DNA from: JACCZX01 sp963807155
Lineage (GTDB): Bacteria; Pseudomonadota; Gammaproteobacteria; Burkholderiales; Burkholderiaceae_F
Length of the DNA: 64,000 nt
Direction of reading: 5' to 3'
Assembly (NCBI GenBank): GCA_963807155.1
Contig: CAWEAZ010000022.1
Coordinates: forward strand, 1 to 64,000
The position numbers and the translations under genes are program-made. The notes below the pieces were generated by a model. It saw only the letters and a program-made list of their open reading frames with translations, did not search any database and was not told the origin of the DNA. Below are positions 46,237 to 54,913 of the stretch, piece after piece (the first letter of the stretch is position 1; every line of letters begins with the position of its first letter).

Positions 46237-47400
46237 CTAGGCGCGCATGGCGGCACGGTCGCGCAGGCTTTGCCGCTCGCGCGCGATACGCTCGCCGCGC
46301 CGCTTGCGCAGCCACACCCAGAGGCCGGTAAACACCAGCAGCATCGGCACGATGCCCGTGGCGGACATCGCGATCTGCCCCGCAATGCCGAACGCGGTTC
46401 CGCTGTGCAACGGAAACAGCCAGTGCATGAAGCCTTCGCCCGCGGTGCGCGTACGTGGGCTGCGCTCGATCATCATTTCGCCGCTAAGCGGATTGATCCA
46501 CGCAATCGTGTCGCCGAGCCGATGCACATCGCCGGCTCGCTTCAGGTAGTACAGATGTCCGGCCATCTGCCGCGGTGAGCCATGCACTTCGAGCAGCGTG
46601 TGTTCGGGGAAACGCTGCCTGACATCGGCGATCACGCGGTCGAGCTGCAACGGTTCGTGCGCGCTCTGCGGCTGCCATGGCACCGTCGGAAACGGCGCGA
46701 CTTTCGAAAACACGCTGACCAGATCGCGCACGTAGTTGACGTAGACCAGCGTGGCGCCAGTCAGCGTTGCCAGCAGCAGGGTGATAGCGAACACGATGCC
46801 GGTCGAGCGATGCAAGTCGAATGCGATGCGCGTGGCCGACGTTCGCGGATTGATCCACACGATGCGTTTCAGTGCCGCTCGGGTGCGAGGCGTGGCCAGA
46901 ACGAAGCCGGTTATCGCCGAAGTCAGCAGCAACAGCCCCGCGATGCCGACGATGTTCGATCCAGCGTTGCCAAGCAACACGTTGCGGTGAAACTCGTACA
47001 GCGTGCGCAGAAAATCGGGCGGTGCGATGCTGAGCGATTCAAGCGAACGCGCGCCGAGAAACGCGCCGGTGACCGGATCAAACATCGCCTCGATACGCTC
47101 GGCGCCGACACGCCGCGGCTTGATGCGCATCGTCAGCCGGTACACCTCGCCATCAGCCGCCGGAAACCGGATTTTCTCGACGAGTCCGAGCGGATACGCG
47201 GATTCGGCACGCTCGACGATCGATTGTGCACTCAGATGCGTGCCGTGCGAGCCGGTAGTCAGCAAATGCGGGTTAAGCCACGCATCGATCGGATCTTCGA
47301 ACACGAGGATGGCGCCGCTCAATCCGACCAGCGCAAACCACACGCCGAGACCGATACCGAGCCAGCGGTGGACGGTGAACCAGTTCGAGCGCGCTCGCAC
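46237..47400 (-). CDS. PepSY-associated transmembrane protein (PiuB-like)
   Basis: 387 aa, intact. GTG start at 47400 with GGAGGTGACGC ahead. Residues 8-32 form the first helix (VHRWLGIGLGVWFALVGLSG), a large periplasmic PepSY region follows, then helices near 145, 200 and 355 (GIAGQIAMSATGIVPMLLVF). The second PepSY-type segment contains VIADVRQRFPEHTLLEVHGS. Such proteins are often iron-regulated and proposed to act in ferric-siderophore reduction at the inner membrane. No siderophore genes are adjacent apart from the convergent EntS-like carrier. Confidence 0.88.
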   Translation of the reverse strand: MRARSNWFTVHRWLGIGLGVWFALVGLSGAILVFEDPIDAWLNPHLLTTGSHGTHLSAQSIVERAESAYPLGLVEKIRFPAADGEVYRLTMRIKPRRVGAERIEAMFDPVTGAFLGARSLESLSIAPPDFLRTLYEFHRNVLLGNAGSNIVGIAGLLLLTSAITGFVLATPRTRAALKRIVWINPRTSATRIAFDLHRSTGIVFAITLLLATLTGATLVYVNYVRDLVSVFSKVAPFPTVPWQPQSAHEPLQLDRVIADVRQRFPEHTLLEVHGSPRQMAGHLYYLKRAGDVHRLGDTIAWINPLSGEMMIERSPRTRTAGEGFMHWLFPLHSGTAFGIAGQIAMSATGIVPMLLVFTGLWVWLRKRRGERIARERQSLRDRAAMRA

Positions 47401-47462
47401 GCGTCACCTCCATCCATCGCGGAGCTTGCGGAACCGCGAATACTCTAGCGCAGCGCTGACGA

Positions 47463-49133
47463 CTATTCGTCGATCACCCGCTTCTTGCGCCAGACGTCGA
47501 TCAACGCCATGAATTTGTCGCGCGCCGAAACGTCTTCATCCGACAGCACATCCAGGAAGTCCGACAGGCGACGCGATTTGACGATCGTATAGAAGGTCAG
47601 AAACGCAGTCGGCACAAAGATGATCACGAAAAAGATGACTTTCTCGAACAGCGGAATCTCGGTCAGGTCGATCAGGTTCATGCCGATAAATCCGGTCGTT
47701 ATCGTGCCGATCAGTCCAAACGTCGTCACTACCGTCAATCGCAGCACGGTGTTCGTGTGACGGCGTACGTGTCGGTCTCCAGGTACTGATCCATGCTGTA
47801 GATGCGTTCTTTGACTTCGTCGTACAACGCGTCGAGCTTCAGATGATTGACGGTGAGCTCGAACAGCGACCGCGACTGCGATTGTTCCGACACTTCATGA
47901 AACCAGTAGCGGTGCGTGAAGCGCAGAAAGATCTCGAAGTTCTGTCGCACGCTGCGCTTGAAGCGCCTGACCGAATCGGCGGTGCCGAGATCGAGCCGTT
48001 TCAGCGCCTCCGCCAGCCGATCGGCAAACATCAACAGCGCCGCTCGCTGAAAATGTGCGATCAAAAACAGCAAGAAATGCTGATGCCTAAATTGCCCGAG
48101 CACGCCGCTTTCGTTGTCCAGAAAATATTTTGACTGCGCATCGCCGACCACGATCAGGCTGCGTCCGCTGGCCAGATAGCGCGTGTTCGGTGACGGTCCG
48201 ACATCGCACCAGAAGCGGTCGTCGCAATATCGCTGTTCAAAGTCTGCGACATGGCTCTCCGAGTACGGCAACGCGTTTTCGCCGCTGCACCGGTGCCCAG
48301 CCCGAGCCGGATGAAATCGTTACGCGACATCTTGCGCGGCTCATCGACCGCGAGCAAGCCCATCACCGGCATCCGGTAGTACTCGATTTGCCGATAGCGA
48401 ATCGCATTCGGATCTCGACATGATCGAGCACCAGCGGCTTCAGCAGGAACGCCCAGTGCGAGCTGATACGCGGTGCGCGATGCTTTGACAACAAACGACA
48501 GAAACTTGTCGCGATCGCCCGAATCCGACTGCGCCAGCACGGTGCCGTCCGCTCGCAAGCCACTGCAACGATGTGCAGGCAATGCAGGCCGTCGCCATGC
48601 TCGTCCCAGCCGGCCGGATAGGCGCGCCCGAATCGATACAGCAATTCCTGCGTTTGCGGCAGCGTCAGATCGTCGCCGTAGACCTCGACATTCAGCAACA
48701 CGACGTCGATGTCGTAGAAGAAGTACAGGTCGATATGCGCGATCGACAGCACGATCGGTTCCGCGCCCGCGCGCGGGATCACGCGCACTGACGCGATGTC
48801 ATGACGCCGATAGACGCGCATCGGCGAGCTGCCGGGCTCCTCGTCCTTGTTGCCGCTCTCCTTCTTCAGGCGGCTCTCGCCGTAAATAAATCGCTGCACA
48901 TAAGGCAGGAACGTGACGAACTCGCTGTAGTGACGAAGTTGGAACTGTTTGCCGTCAGGAGTGAACTCGTCGAGCAACTCGCGCCAGGGGTTGTCGGCGG
49001 TCTCCTGATCGAGCAGCTCCCAGTGCTCCTGAATCTGCGTGCCGGGCCGGATCGGCATCAACTGCAGCGGCCACAGCAGGATCTGCCTGAAGTGGCGTAC
49101 CACTGTCGTCGAATTCGTCGATTGCTCGGACAC
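47463..49133 (-). CDS. CorA-like membrane protein (about five frameshifts)
   Basis: One gene of about 555 aa read from several frames. The start is a GTG at 49133 with GGAGG ahead (VSEQSTNSTTVVRHFRQILL). A soluble N-terminal part (YVQRFIYGESRLKKESGNKD, IDLYFFYDIDVVLLNVEVYG) is followed by breaks near 48560, 48470, 48425, 48265 and 47750. Fragments in order: DGTVLAQSDSGDRDKFLSF, SHWAFLLKPLVLDHV, RMPVMGLLAVDEPRKMSRND, LPYSESHVADFEQRYCDDRF, TVVTTFGLIGTITTGFIGMN. The last holds the GMN signature and two C-terminal helices of the CorA fold. A divalent-cation channel is possible, but the long N-terminus differs from standard CorA. Confidence 0.72.
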
Positions 49134-49214
49134 GATTGCCTCCACCCAGCGCGGGCGGAGTGTAGTTCGCGGCAGTGAAGGCGCGCATGTTTCGCCCTAC
49201 ACTTTCGGCGGTCG

Positions 49215-49781
49215 ATGACTGATTCCGCGCACCTGCAAAAGGACCTGGCTCGAGTCGCCCTGGGCGATCGCGCCGCGTTCGCACGCGTTTATCAGGCCAC
49301 CAGTGCGCATCTGTTTGGCGTCGCGCTTCGTATATTGAAGCGGCGCGATGTGGCCGAGGATGTTTTGCAGGAGGCATTTGTGAGTGTCTGGCATCACGCC
49401 GGCAGCTATCAGGCCGCGAGCGGCCAGCCGATGACGTGGATGATTTCGATCGTTCGCAACAAGGCGCTCGACGTCGTGCGCAGCGCGGCGGTGCGGCATG
49501 AAACCGAGATGCCGTTAACCGCTGAAGGCGACGAGATCGACATCCAGGACGAGCGGCCGAGCCCTCTGCAACTGCTGACGCAGGCGACCGACGCGCTGGC
49601 GATTCGCGGCTGCATGGAAGCGCTCGACGCGTCGCATCGGCAATGCCTTGCGCTGGCGTACTACCAGGGCATGTCGCACTCCGAAGTGGCGGCGCATATG
49701 CGCGCTCCATTCGGCAGCGTCAAGGCATGGGTGCGGCGCGGGCTGGAACGATTGAAGAAGTGCATGGAGAACGGTCGGTGA
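49215..49781 (+). CDS. ECF-family RNA polymerase sigma factor
   Basis: 188 aa, intact. Region 2 reads YQATSAHLFGVALRILKRRD with AEDVLQEAFVSVWHHA; region 4 is ALDASHRQCLALAYYQGMSH with helix-turn-helix SEVAAHMRAPFGSVKAWVRR. It resembles the SigK/RpoE-like group that pairs with zinc-free membrane anti-sigma factors. The TGA overlaps the GTG of the anti-sigma gene, the usual coupled arrangement. It is divergent from the CorA-like gene across about 80 bp. Confidence 0.94.
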   Translation: MTDSAHLQKDLARVALGDRAAFARVYQATSAHLFGVALRILKRRDVAEDVLQEAFVSVWHHAGSYQAASGQPMTWMISIVRNKALDVVRSAAVRHETEMPLTAEGDEIDIQDERPSPLQLLTQATDALAIRGCMEALDASHRQCLALAYYQGMSHSEVAAHMRAPFGSVKAWVRRGLERLKKCMENGR

Positions 49782-50527
49782 ACTACAACCGCGCCGATCT
49801 GCTCGATCGCCTGGCGTCCGAGTACGTGCTGGGCACGCTGCACGGTGCGGCGCGGCGTCGCTTTGACAAGTTGCTGACCGAGTCTCCTGCTGCGCGCGCG
49901 GCTGTGCAAGCCTGGGAGCAGCGGTTGGCAGCGCTGGCAGAGTCGGTACCGCCGGTCGACGCCGCCTGCGCGAGTATGGGCAGCCACCGAGGCGCGAATT
50001 GCATCAACAGCGGCATCGGCCGCTCTGCGACGCGGATCGCACCGTCGTGGTGGTCGAGTCTATGGAAGCCAGCGCTCGGCTTTGCATTCGGCGCCGCGTT
50101 GACATTCGCGCTGGTGCAACTGATGCCCGGTGCTTTCGTTTCGCTCGACGACCTCGCGCAACGCGAGCAGGCGCTGCCGCAAAGCTACGTCGGTCTGTTG
50201 CTTGACCGCGAAGGCATGCCCACGTTGTTGATCAGCTCGACCCGCCATGGCACGCGCGTCACCGTCAAGTCGCTGCGTCCGGTGGCGGTTCCAGCCGGCA
50301 AGGTTGCGCAGGTGTGGGCGCTGCCAAAAGAGGGTGCTCCATTTCCGATCGGAGTTGCCGTCCCGACCAAGCCGCCTGGCAGCACTTCATTTGAGATGAG
50401 CGCAACGTCGGAGAAGCTGCTGTCCAACGTGACGCGGCTTGCGGTGTCGTTCGAAGATGCGCCGGCGCGCGCGGGTGCTACACCCAGCGAATTCGTGCTG
50501 ATCGGCCCCTGCGTCAAGCTCTGGTAA
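49778..50527 (+). CDS. RskA-type anti-sigma factor (compensating frameshift pair)
   Basis: 249 aa as read. The cytoplasmic N-terminus (NYNRADLLDRLASEYVLGTL, RRRFDKLLTESPAARAAVQA) binds the sigma factor. A single helix near 95-115 (LWKPALGFAFGAALTFALVQ) crosses the membrane, and the periplasmic RskA domain follows (VAQVWALPKEGAPFPIGVAV). Residues 62-85 read as nonsense, but shifting frame between about 49958 and 50030 gives PPARVWAATEARIA, the conserved PPxxVW motif of this family. An extra and a missing base thus cancel here. GTG start overlapping the sigma stop. Confidence 0.88.
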   Translation: MNYNRADLLDRLASEYVLGTLHGAARRRFDKLLTESPAARAAVQAWEQRLAALAESVPPVDAACASMGSHRGANCINSGIGRSATRIAPSWWSSLWKPALGFAFGAALTFALVQLMPGAFVSLDDLAQREQALPQSYVGLLLDREGMPTLLISSTRHGTRVTVKSLRPVAVPAGKVAQVWALPKEGAPFPIGVAVPTKPPGSTSFEMSATSEKLLSNVTRLAVSFEDAPARAGATPSEFVLIGPCVKLW

Positions 50528-50542
50528 AAATTCTGCGCGAGC

Positions 50543-50571
50543 TGCATCCGGTTTGCGATCCGCTGCGTATG
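50543..50571 (+). promoter_or_regulatory. candidate ECF-type promoter for the secreted-repeat gene
   Basis: TGCATCC at 50543-50549 and CGTATG at 50566-50571 are separated by 16 bp, the usual spacing for ECF sigma factors. They sit about 45 bp ahead of the start of the secreted protein gene and just behind the sigma/anti-sigma pair. I base the assignment on spacing and position; the sequence preference of this sigma factor is not known. Confidence 0.3.
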
Positions 50572-50617
50572 TCTGCCAGGTGCTCGATGAGCGCCACCAA
50601 CAACGCAGAGGAAATCG

Positions 50618-51034
50618 ATGAAACACACAATGATGTTTGCCGCGATCGCCGTCGTTACGTTGGCCGTTCAAGCCAATCCCACTCAAATCTCCAACGGCGT
50701 GCTGGCCAGCAAGGAAGGCAAGACGCTGTACATGTTCGACAAGGATGCGTCAGGCAAGAGCAATTGCAATGGCGGGTGTGCCGCGGCATGGCCTCCGTTT
50801 GTGGTCGCAAACGCGGCGCTGGCCGGTGGCGACTTTTCGATCGTCAAGCGCGACGACGGCACATCGCAATGGGCGTTCAAGGGCATGCCGCTGTACTTCT
50901 TCGCGGGTGATGCCAAAGCGGGCGACGTCAACGGCGACAACCAGGGCGGCGTATGGCACGTGCTTCGCAGCGAGTCGAAGAAGACATCGGTCGCACCGGA
51001 TACCAGCTACAGCGCGGGCTACAGCTACAACTGA
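50618..51034 (+). CDS. secreted-repeat (COG4315-like) protein
   Basis: 138 aa with a signal peptide (MKHTMMFAAIAVVTLAVQA). It contains the paired motif of the secreted-repeat family: GKTLYMFDKDASGKSNCNGG with CAAAWPPF, and GMPLYFFAGDAKAGDVNGD. Two Cys in CNGGC could form a disulfide. Function unknown; family members are found in envelopes and often near ECF sigma factors. AGAGGAAATCG precedes the ATG. It probably belongs to the regulon of the sigma factor just upstream; that is inference. Confidence 0.88.
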   Translation: MKHTMMFAAIAVVTLAVQANPTQISNGVLASKEGKTLYMFDKDASGKSNCNGGCAAAWPPFVVANAALAGGDFSIVKRDDGTSQWAFKGMPLYFFAGDAKAGDVNGDNQGGVWHVLRSESKKTSVAPDTSYSAGYSYN

Positions 51035-51106
51035 TGGCAATCGCGTCCGGCCTGTGAGGTCGGATGCGTCAACGCACGCCGACAGCGAACCTCGTAGGAG
51101 CTCGCC

Positions 51107-51427
51107 GTGACACAGGAACTGATCTTGCACTCGATCACTGCGATCTATGCGGTTTGCAACGTGGTGCGGCTGCTGTTCTATGTGCCGCAGATGCTTGCGG
51201 TCGTACGCGATCCGTTGGGCGCGTATGCGATTTCGCTTTCGACATGGACGTTCTGGACATTTAGCCATGCTGTGACGACCGTGTATTGCGGCATGGTCGT
51301 CAGCGACCCGCTGCTCGCAGCAATGATGCTCGGCAATACCCTCGGATCGTGCGCAATCGTTGCGCTCACCGCCCGCAAGCGATACCTCTATGGAAAGGGT
51401 CGCATAACGCTGATTACCGAGCGGTAA
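51107..51427 (+). CDS. small three-helix membrane protein, SemiSWEET/PQ-loop-like
   Basis: 106 aa. GTG start at 51107 with AGGAG ahead. Three hydrophobic segments: SITAIYAVCNVVRLLFYVPQ, AISLSTWTFWTFSHAVTTVY and PLLAAMMLGNTLGSCAIVAL. A Pro-Gln pair in FYVPQMLAVVRDPLGAYAIS is followed by SLSTW, the pattern of PQ-loop/SemiSWEET half-transporters (helix 1 PQ, helix 2 after S-S-W). The length matches too. A sugar transport role is only a family suggestion. It sits between the secreted-repeat gene and a Bug gene, all plus strand. Confidence 0.65.
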   Translation: MTQELILHSITAIYAVCNVVRLLFYVPQMLAVVRDPLGAYAISLSTWTFWTFSHAVTTVYCGMVVSDPLLAAMMLGNTLGSCAIVALTARKRYLYGKGRITLITER

Positions 51428-51451
51428 GATGTTTGCGGACTTTGACGAACG

Positions 51452-52447
51452 ATGCGGATCACCATGTCAGACAAATTGCGTTTCTTGTTTCAAACGGCGA
51501 TCGCGATCGCCTTCGCGTCGGCAACGAGCTTCGCAACGGCGCAACCGTATCCGTCGAAGCCGATCAGATTGATCGTGCCGCTGGCGCCCGGAAGCACCGC
51601 CGATATCGCTTCCCGCTTTACCGCGAACGAACTCAGCAAGGCACTCGGTCAGACGGTCGTCGTCGAAAATAAAACCGGCGCGGGCGGCACGATCGCAATG
51701 GCCGAGCTCGCACGCTCTGCTCCCGATGGGTACACGATCGGCTTCGCGTCGCAAGGCACGCTCGTCTTCAATCAGGGCATCTACGCCAAGCCGGGCTACG
51801 ACTCAACGAAGGACTTCGCGCCAATCGCGCTACTCGGCGGCGTGTCGAACGTGATGATCGTTCATCCGACCAACAAGGCAAGTGCGCCAATGGACGTGGT
51901 TGCCGTCGCCAAAGCGAAGCCGGGCGAGTCGACGTTCTCGTCAGGGGGCGCCGGCACCAGTCATCACCTATCCGGCGTTCTGTTCGGGCGCGTGACCGGT
52001 ACCGAACTCGTGCACGTTCCGTACAAAGGCGCTCCGCAAGGCGTGCTTGCGGTGATGGCGAACGAAGTGACGATGGGATTTTTCAACACGCCGACGGTGA
52101 TCAGTCAGATCAAGGACGGCAAGGTCAAGGCGCTCGGCGTCACGAGCCTTGCGCGCTCACCACTGTTGCCGAATGTGCCAACGCTCGACGAGCAAGGCGT
52201 CAAGGGATACGAGGTCAACACCTGGTTCGGGTTCGTCGCGCCGACTGGTACTCCACCCGAGGTCGTTAATCGTCTCAATGCAGAGCTGAACAAGATTTTC
52301 ACCAGCGCTGAAGCAAAAGAGCGACTGGGCCCGCAGGGGTTCGACCTGTCGCCGCCGCTCACGCCGGCGGCTTTCGGCAAACTCATTGCCGACGATCTGA
52401 CGCGATGGGTGCCGATCGTTAAGGCGTCGGGAGCGAAGGCGGACTGA
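51452..52447 (+). CDS. Bug/TctC-family periplasmic receptor
   Basis: 331 aa (or 327 from the second ATG at 51464), intact. The signal peptide ends near SFATAQ. Family landmarks: PSKPIRLIVPLAPGSTADIA, VVVENKTGAGGTIAMAELAR, STFSSGGAGTSHHLSGVLFG, HVPYKGAPQGVLAVMANEVT. No permease or enzyme gene adjoins it, so it is another orphan receptor. Downstream lies the start of the unusual 52.4-58.5 kb block. Confidence 0.93.
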   Translation: MRITMSDKLRFLFQTAIAIAFASATSFATAQPYPSKPIRLIVPLAPGSTADIASRFTANELSKALGQTVVVENKTGAGGTIAMAELARSAPDGYTIGFASQGTLVFNQGIYAKPGYDSTKDFAPIALLGGVSNVMIVHPTNKASAPMDVVAVAKAKPGESTFSSGGAGTSHHLSGVLFGRVTGTELVHVPYKGAPQGVLAVMANEVTMGFFNTPTVISQIKDGKVKALGVTSLARSPLLPNVPTLDEQGVKGYEVNTWFGFVAPTGTPPEVVNRLNAELNKIFTSAEAKERLGPQGFDLSPPLTPAAFGKLIADDLTRWVPIVKASGAKAD

Positions 52448-52971
52448 CGAGTTATCAGCGGATTCCTCTCGCGAGCCAAGTGAGTGCTTTCTCAGAGAGG
52501 TAAAGGTCAGCTGAGCGTCGATAGCGCAATGGTTTGATGTCCGCATTCGGCCAATTGCGGACACCACAGTTAGACACCATGGTGCTCAAGCGGACCGCGC
52601 CCTGCCATGAGGCCAACAACAATCGATTACGTCGAAACTAACACGCTTGGGGAACTAGCGACCTGCGCGTGCTGAGGACCTTCGTGGGCTCCGGTTCTCG
52701 TCCGGTCGGACGAGACCGCCTCGTTCGATCGGAGTAGATCGCCACGAAAACCAGCCGCCCGTCCACTTTGTCATTGACGAGAGTGCGGATCTCTCAGTAC
52801 AAATATCCGGAAGAAGATACAAACCATCTTCGGAGGGGAAGGATGGACACTTGGCGACGTCAACGCCTGCCGGTTTGTATGTGAATACACGCGCCGTATC
52901 GCAAGCTCGTCGGCTTACTGCCCGGCGATCCGAAGTTTCCAGAGATGACTCGAAGTAAGCCGGGAGAAGAA
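52448..52971. other. non-coding stretch at the start of the unknown-membrane-gene block
   Basis: About 520 bp with no supportable gene on either strand; only short frames without coding character. It holds one strong palindrome (52538-52563, listed separately) and, near 52710-52725, the smaller inverted repeat CGTCCGGTCGGACG. Base composition is less GC-skewed at codon positions than in the genes around it. It may mark an old insertion boundary. Confidence 0.45.
52538..52563. repeat. palindromic hairpin unit 1
   Basis: TGTCCGCA (52538-52545) pairs perfectly with TGCGGACA (52556-52563) around the loop TTCGGCCAAT. A GTTAGAC follows at 52569. The CGGCCA loop and the TCCGC/GCGG arms recur in units near 54815 and 58349. 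The 14-mer GGCCAATTGCGGAC within it is repeated exactly, inverted, at 58312-58325. Confidence 0.55.
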
Positions 52972-53070
52972 ATGCAACGTTGGATCGTCATTTCGGTGAT
53001 CAGCATGAGCGTCGCACACTTAACCGGCTGCGCCACGATTACCACGGCGAATTCGCCACCATTTCGGTGA
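52972..53070 (+). CDS. very small putative lipoprotein (32 aa)
   Basis: ATG at 52972 after GGGAGAAGA. The 32-aa product starts MQRWIVISVISMSVAH and has a lipobox-like LTGC with Cys at residue 19, then a 13-residue Thr/Pro-containing tail to a TGA at 53068. It could be a real small lipoprotein or the remains of a longer one. It lies 11 bp before the DUF4034-like gene and may be its operon partner. Confidence 0.4.
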   Translation: MQRWIVISVISMSVAHLTGCATITTANSPPFR

Positions 53071-53081
53071 AGTAATCCACC

Positions 53082-54257
53082 ATGAACCATCAACGCTTTT
53101 TGTTGAGGCTGTTGAGCGCCGCGGTGTGGCTGCTTGCGCCACTAGTGATTTCGGCTCAAGAGAGGATGACTCGTGACGACGCCCAGGTCGCGCATAGCCG
53201 GCGCCTGCTGGAGGAGCGCAAGTTCAATGAACTTGAGCAAACGTTCGAGCACTACCAGCGCGAGTACGAAGCAGGGCGCCTCGATGATTGGACGCTGCTT
53301 AACAGGTACCACGCGTTCTACTCGATCTCGCCCGAGACCGGTACATTGCTATCGGAGTGGATCGCGCAGCAACCGAAGTCGTATCACGCACGTCTAGCGC
53401 GAGGCATTCATTACCGCAAGGTCGGCGAGAATCGACGCGGAGTGAAATTTGTAGCCGACACACCACCGGAAAATCTGGAAGAGCTGCACCGCAATCTCGC
53501 CGTGGCGCGCAAGGACCTGGAAGCGTCGCTGCCGCTGACGCGTAAGCCAATCGTCAGCGTGGTGCATTTGATGAATGTCACGATGCACCGCGAGGGCGGG
53601 CGGGCCAACCGCAAATGGCTGGACGAGGCTATTCGCATTGACCCCAACAACTTCGGCGCTCGGCGCCGGTTCATGTACACGTTAGAGCCGCGCTGGGGCG
53701 GTTCGTACCCGGAGATGTGGGCGTTTCTGGAGGAGTGCCGCAAGCAGAAGCTCAAGGATAGCCATCTGCGTACCTACGAGTCGATCATTTATATCGACCA
53801 AGCCAACGCGTTCAGTCAAGGGAGACAGGACGAACGCGCATTGCCGTTGTACAAGAAGGCACTGGACTTGTTGGAGGGCTTCGACAACAACGAGCGCAGA
53901 ACGGCGTTGGAGCAGTATGCGCGCTCCGCCATTGAAGCAAAGAATTACGCCGAAGCAATCAGCGCACTGAATGACCTGGAACGCCTGCGCCCGCGTTGGG
54001 GATACATACAGACATTACGTGGCAATGCGTACCTGGCCCAAGGCAGGAAAGATGACGCCTGGCGCGCCTACCTGCGCGGCGCTGAGCTCGACGATGCACG
54101 CTCGCTGTATATGGCCGGCTGGGTCTACTTTCACGGCACCTCGCCATCGGTACCGCGCGACGAGAAGAAGGGCTTGGCCATGCTCAAGCGAGCCGCTGAC
54201 CTAGGCCTTGAGGAAGCGCAGAAATTTGTAGAGAAGCAACCACGGGCAGGCCGGTAG
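53082..54257 (+). CDS. exported TPR/Sel1-like protein with DUF4034-type domain
   Basis: 391 aa, intact. A signal peptide (LLSAAVWLLAPLVISAQ) is followed by a DUF4034-like region (RRLLEERKFNELEQTFEHYQ, RYHAFYSISPETGTLLSEWI, GIHYRKVGENRRGVKFVADT). Residues 240-390 are helical repeats (ALPLYKKALDLLEGFDNNER, LRGNAYLAQGRKDDAWRAYL) with a Sel1-like final repeat (GLAMLKRAADLGLEEAQKFV). Probably periplasmic and a protein-binding scaffold. Ribosome site weak. No known pathway. Confidence 0.8.
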   Translation: MNHQRFLLRLLSAAVWLLAPLVISAQERMTRDDAQVAHSRRLLEERKFNELEQTFEHYQREYEAGRLDDWTLLNRYHAFYSISPETGTLLSEWIAQQPKSYHARLARGIHYRKVGENRRGVKFVADTPPENLEELHRNLAVARKDLEASLPLTRKPIVSVVHLMNVTMHREGGRANRKWLDEAIRIDPNNFGARRRFMYTLEPRWGGSYPEMWAFLEECRKQKLKDSHLRTYESIIYIDQANAFSQGRQDERALPLYKKALDLLEGFDNNERRTALEQYARSAIEAKNYAEAISALNDLERLRPRWGYIQTLRGNAYLAQGRKDDAWRAYLRGAELDDARSLYMAGWVYFHGTSPSVPRDEKKGLAMLKRAADLGLEEAQKFVEKQPRAGR

Positions 54258-54359
54258 GTTCCTCCAATGGAGCCTTCCGAGCAAACATCATTCAACCGCG
54301 CGGTGCGCTCCCCTCACCGTCGTTGTTTGGGCGTTGACATGGACACGAAGGGAGGCGGC

Positions 54360-54812
54360 ATGCGTAGGCTCATCGTTGCTATTGCATTTGCGGTTGCTAG
54401 CACGTCCACACTTTCTGAAAAGTCTCGGATAGTTCTCTACGGAGCATGTATCTCCAGCAAAGGCACGCAATACGCGATTGATCAAGGCCGAGCGAAGAAG
54501 TTACCCACGTGGCAGTCCCCCGCGGCTTCCGAGCCACCGTTCTCGATAAAGGCGGCAGTGGCTGTCGCTGAGAATCACGTCAGTCGAGCACTCGGAAGCA
54601 ATAAGCCGGCTCCAATCAGTTCGGTGCGCCTGGCACGGACGTTCGTGACAGAGCCGATTGTTTGGTATTACGTGGTCGATTTTGAAGAACCAATGGCGAG
54701 CAGTCCGCTGGTGCGACGATCAACAGCAACCGTTCTTCTGGATGGGACCATCGTTGAGCCAACAGAAGAAAAGTGCGAAATGAATTCCCGCGGATCACCT
54801 CTACCGCGATGA
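54360..54812 (+). CDS. hypothetical exported protein (150 aa)
   Basis: Start at the ATG 54360 with GGGAGG four bases ahead (an ATG at 54339 is less likely). The N-terminus looks like a signal peptide (MRRLIVAIAFAVASTSTLS). The mature part has FSIKAAVAVAENHVSRALGS and IVWYYVVDFEEPM, then TATVLLDGTIVEPTEEKC; this resembles small PepSY-like/DUF exported proteins only loosely. I do not recognise the family. It follows the DUF4034 gene by about 100 bp. Confidence 0.6.
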   Translation: MRRLIVAIAFAVASTSTLSEKSRIVLYGACISSKGTQYAIDQGRAKKLPTWQSPAASEPPFSIKAAVAVAENHVSRALGSNKPAPISSVRLARTFVTEPIVWYYVVDFEEPMASSPLVRRSTATVLLDGTIVEPTEEKCEMNSRGSPLPR

Positions 54813-54814
54813 TC

Positions 54815-54830
54815 GCTTTCGGCCAAAAGC
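54815..54830. repeat. palindromic hairpin unit 2
   Basis: GCTTT-CGGCCA-AAAGC, a 5-bp perfect stem with the same CGGCCA loop as the units near 52538 and 58349, immediately after the stop of the 54360 gene. It is followed by CGTCC. No T-run, so it is not a standard terminator. Confidence 0.4.
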
Positions 54831-54913
54831 CGTCCTTCAGGATGGTTGCCCGACCTGCTGCCATTGATACATAGTCAGCGGATGAACAGCCTACCCGGGA
54901 CGAACAAATAACA

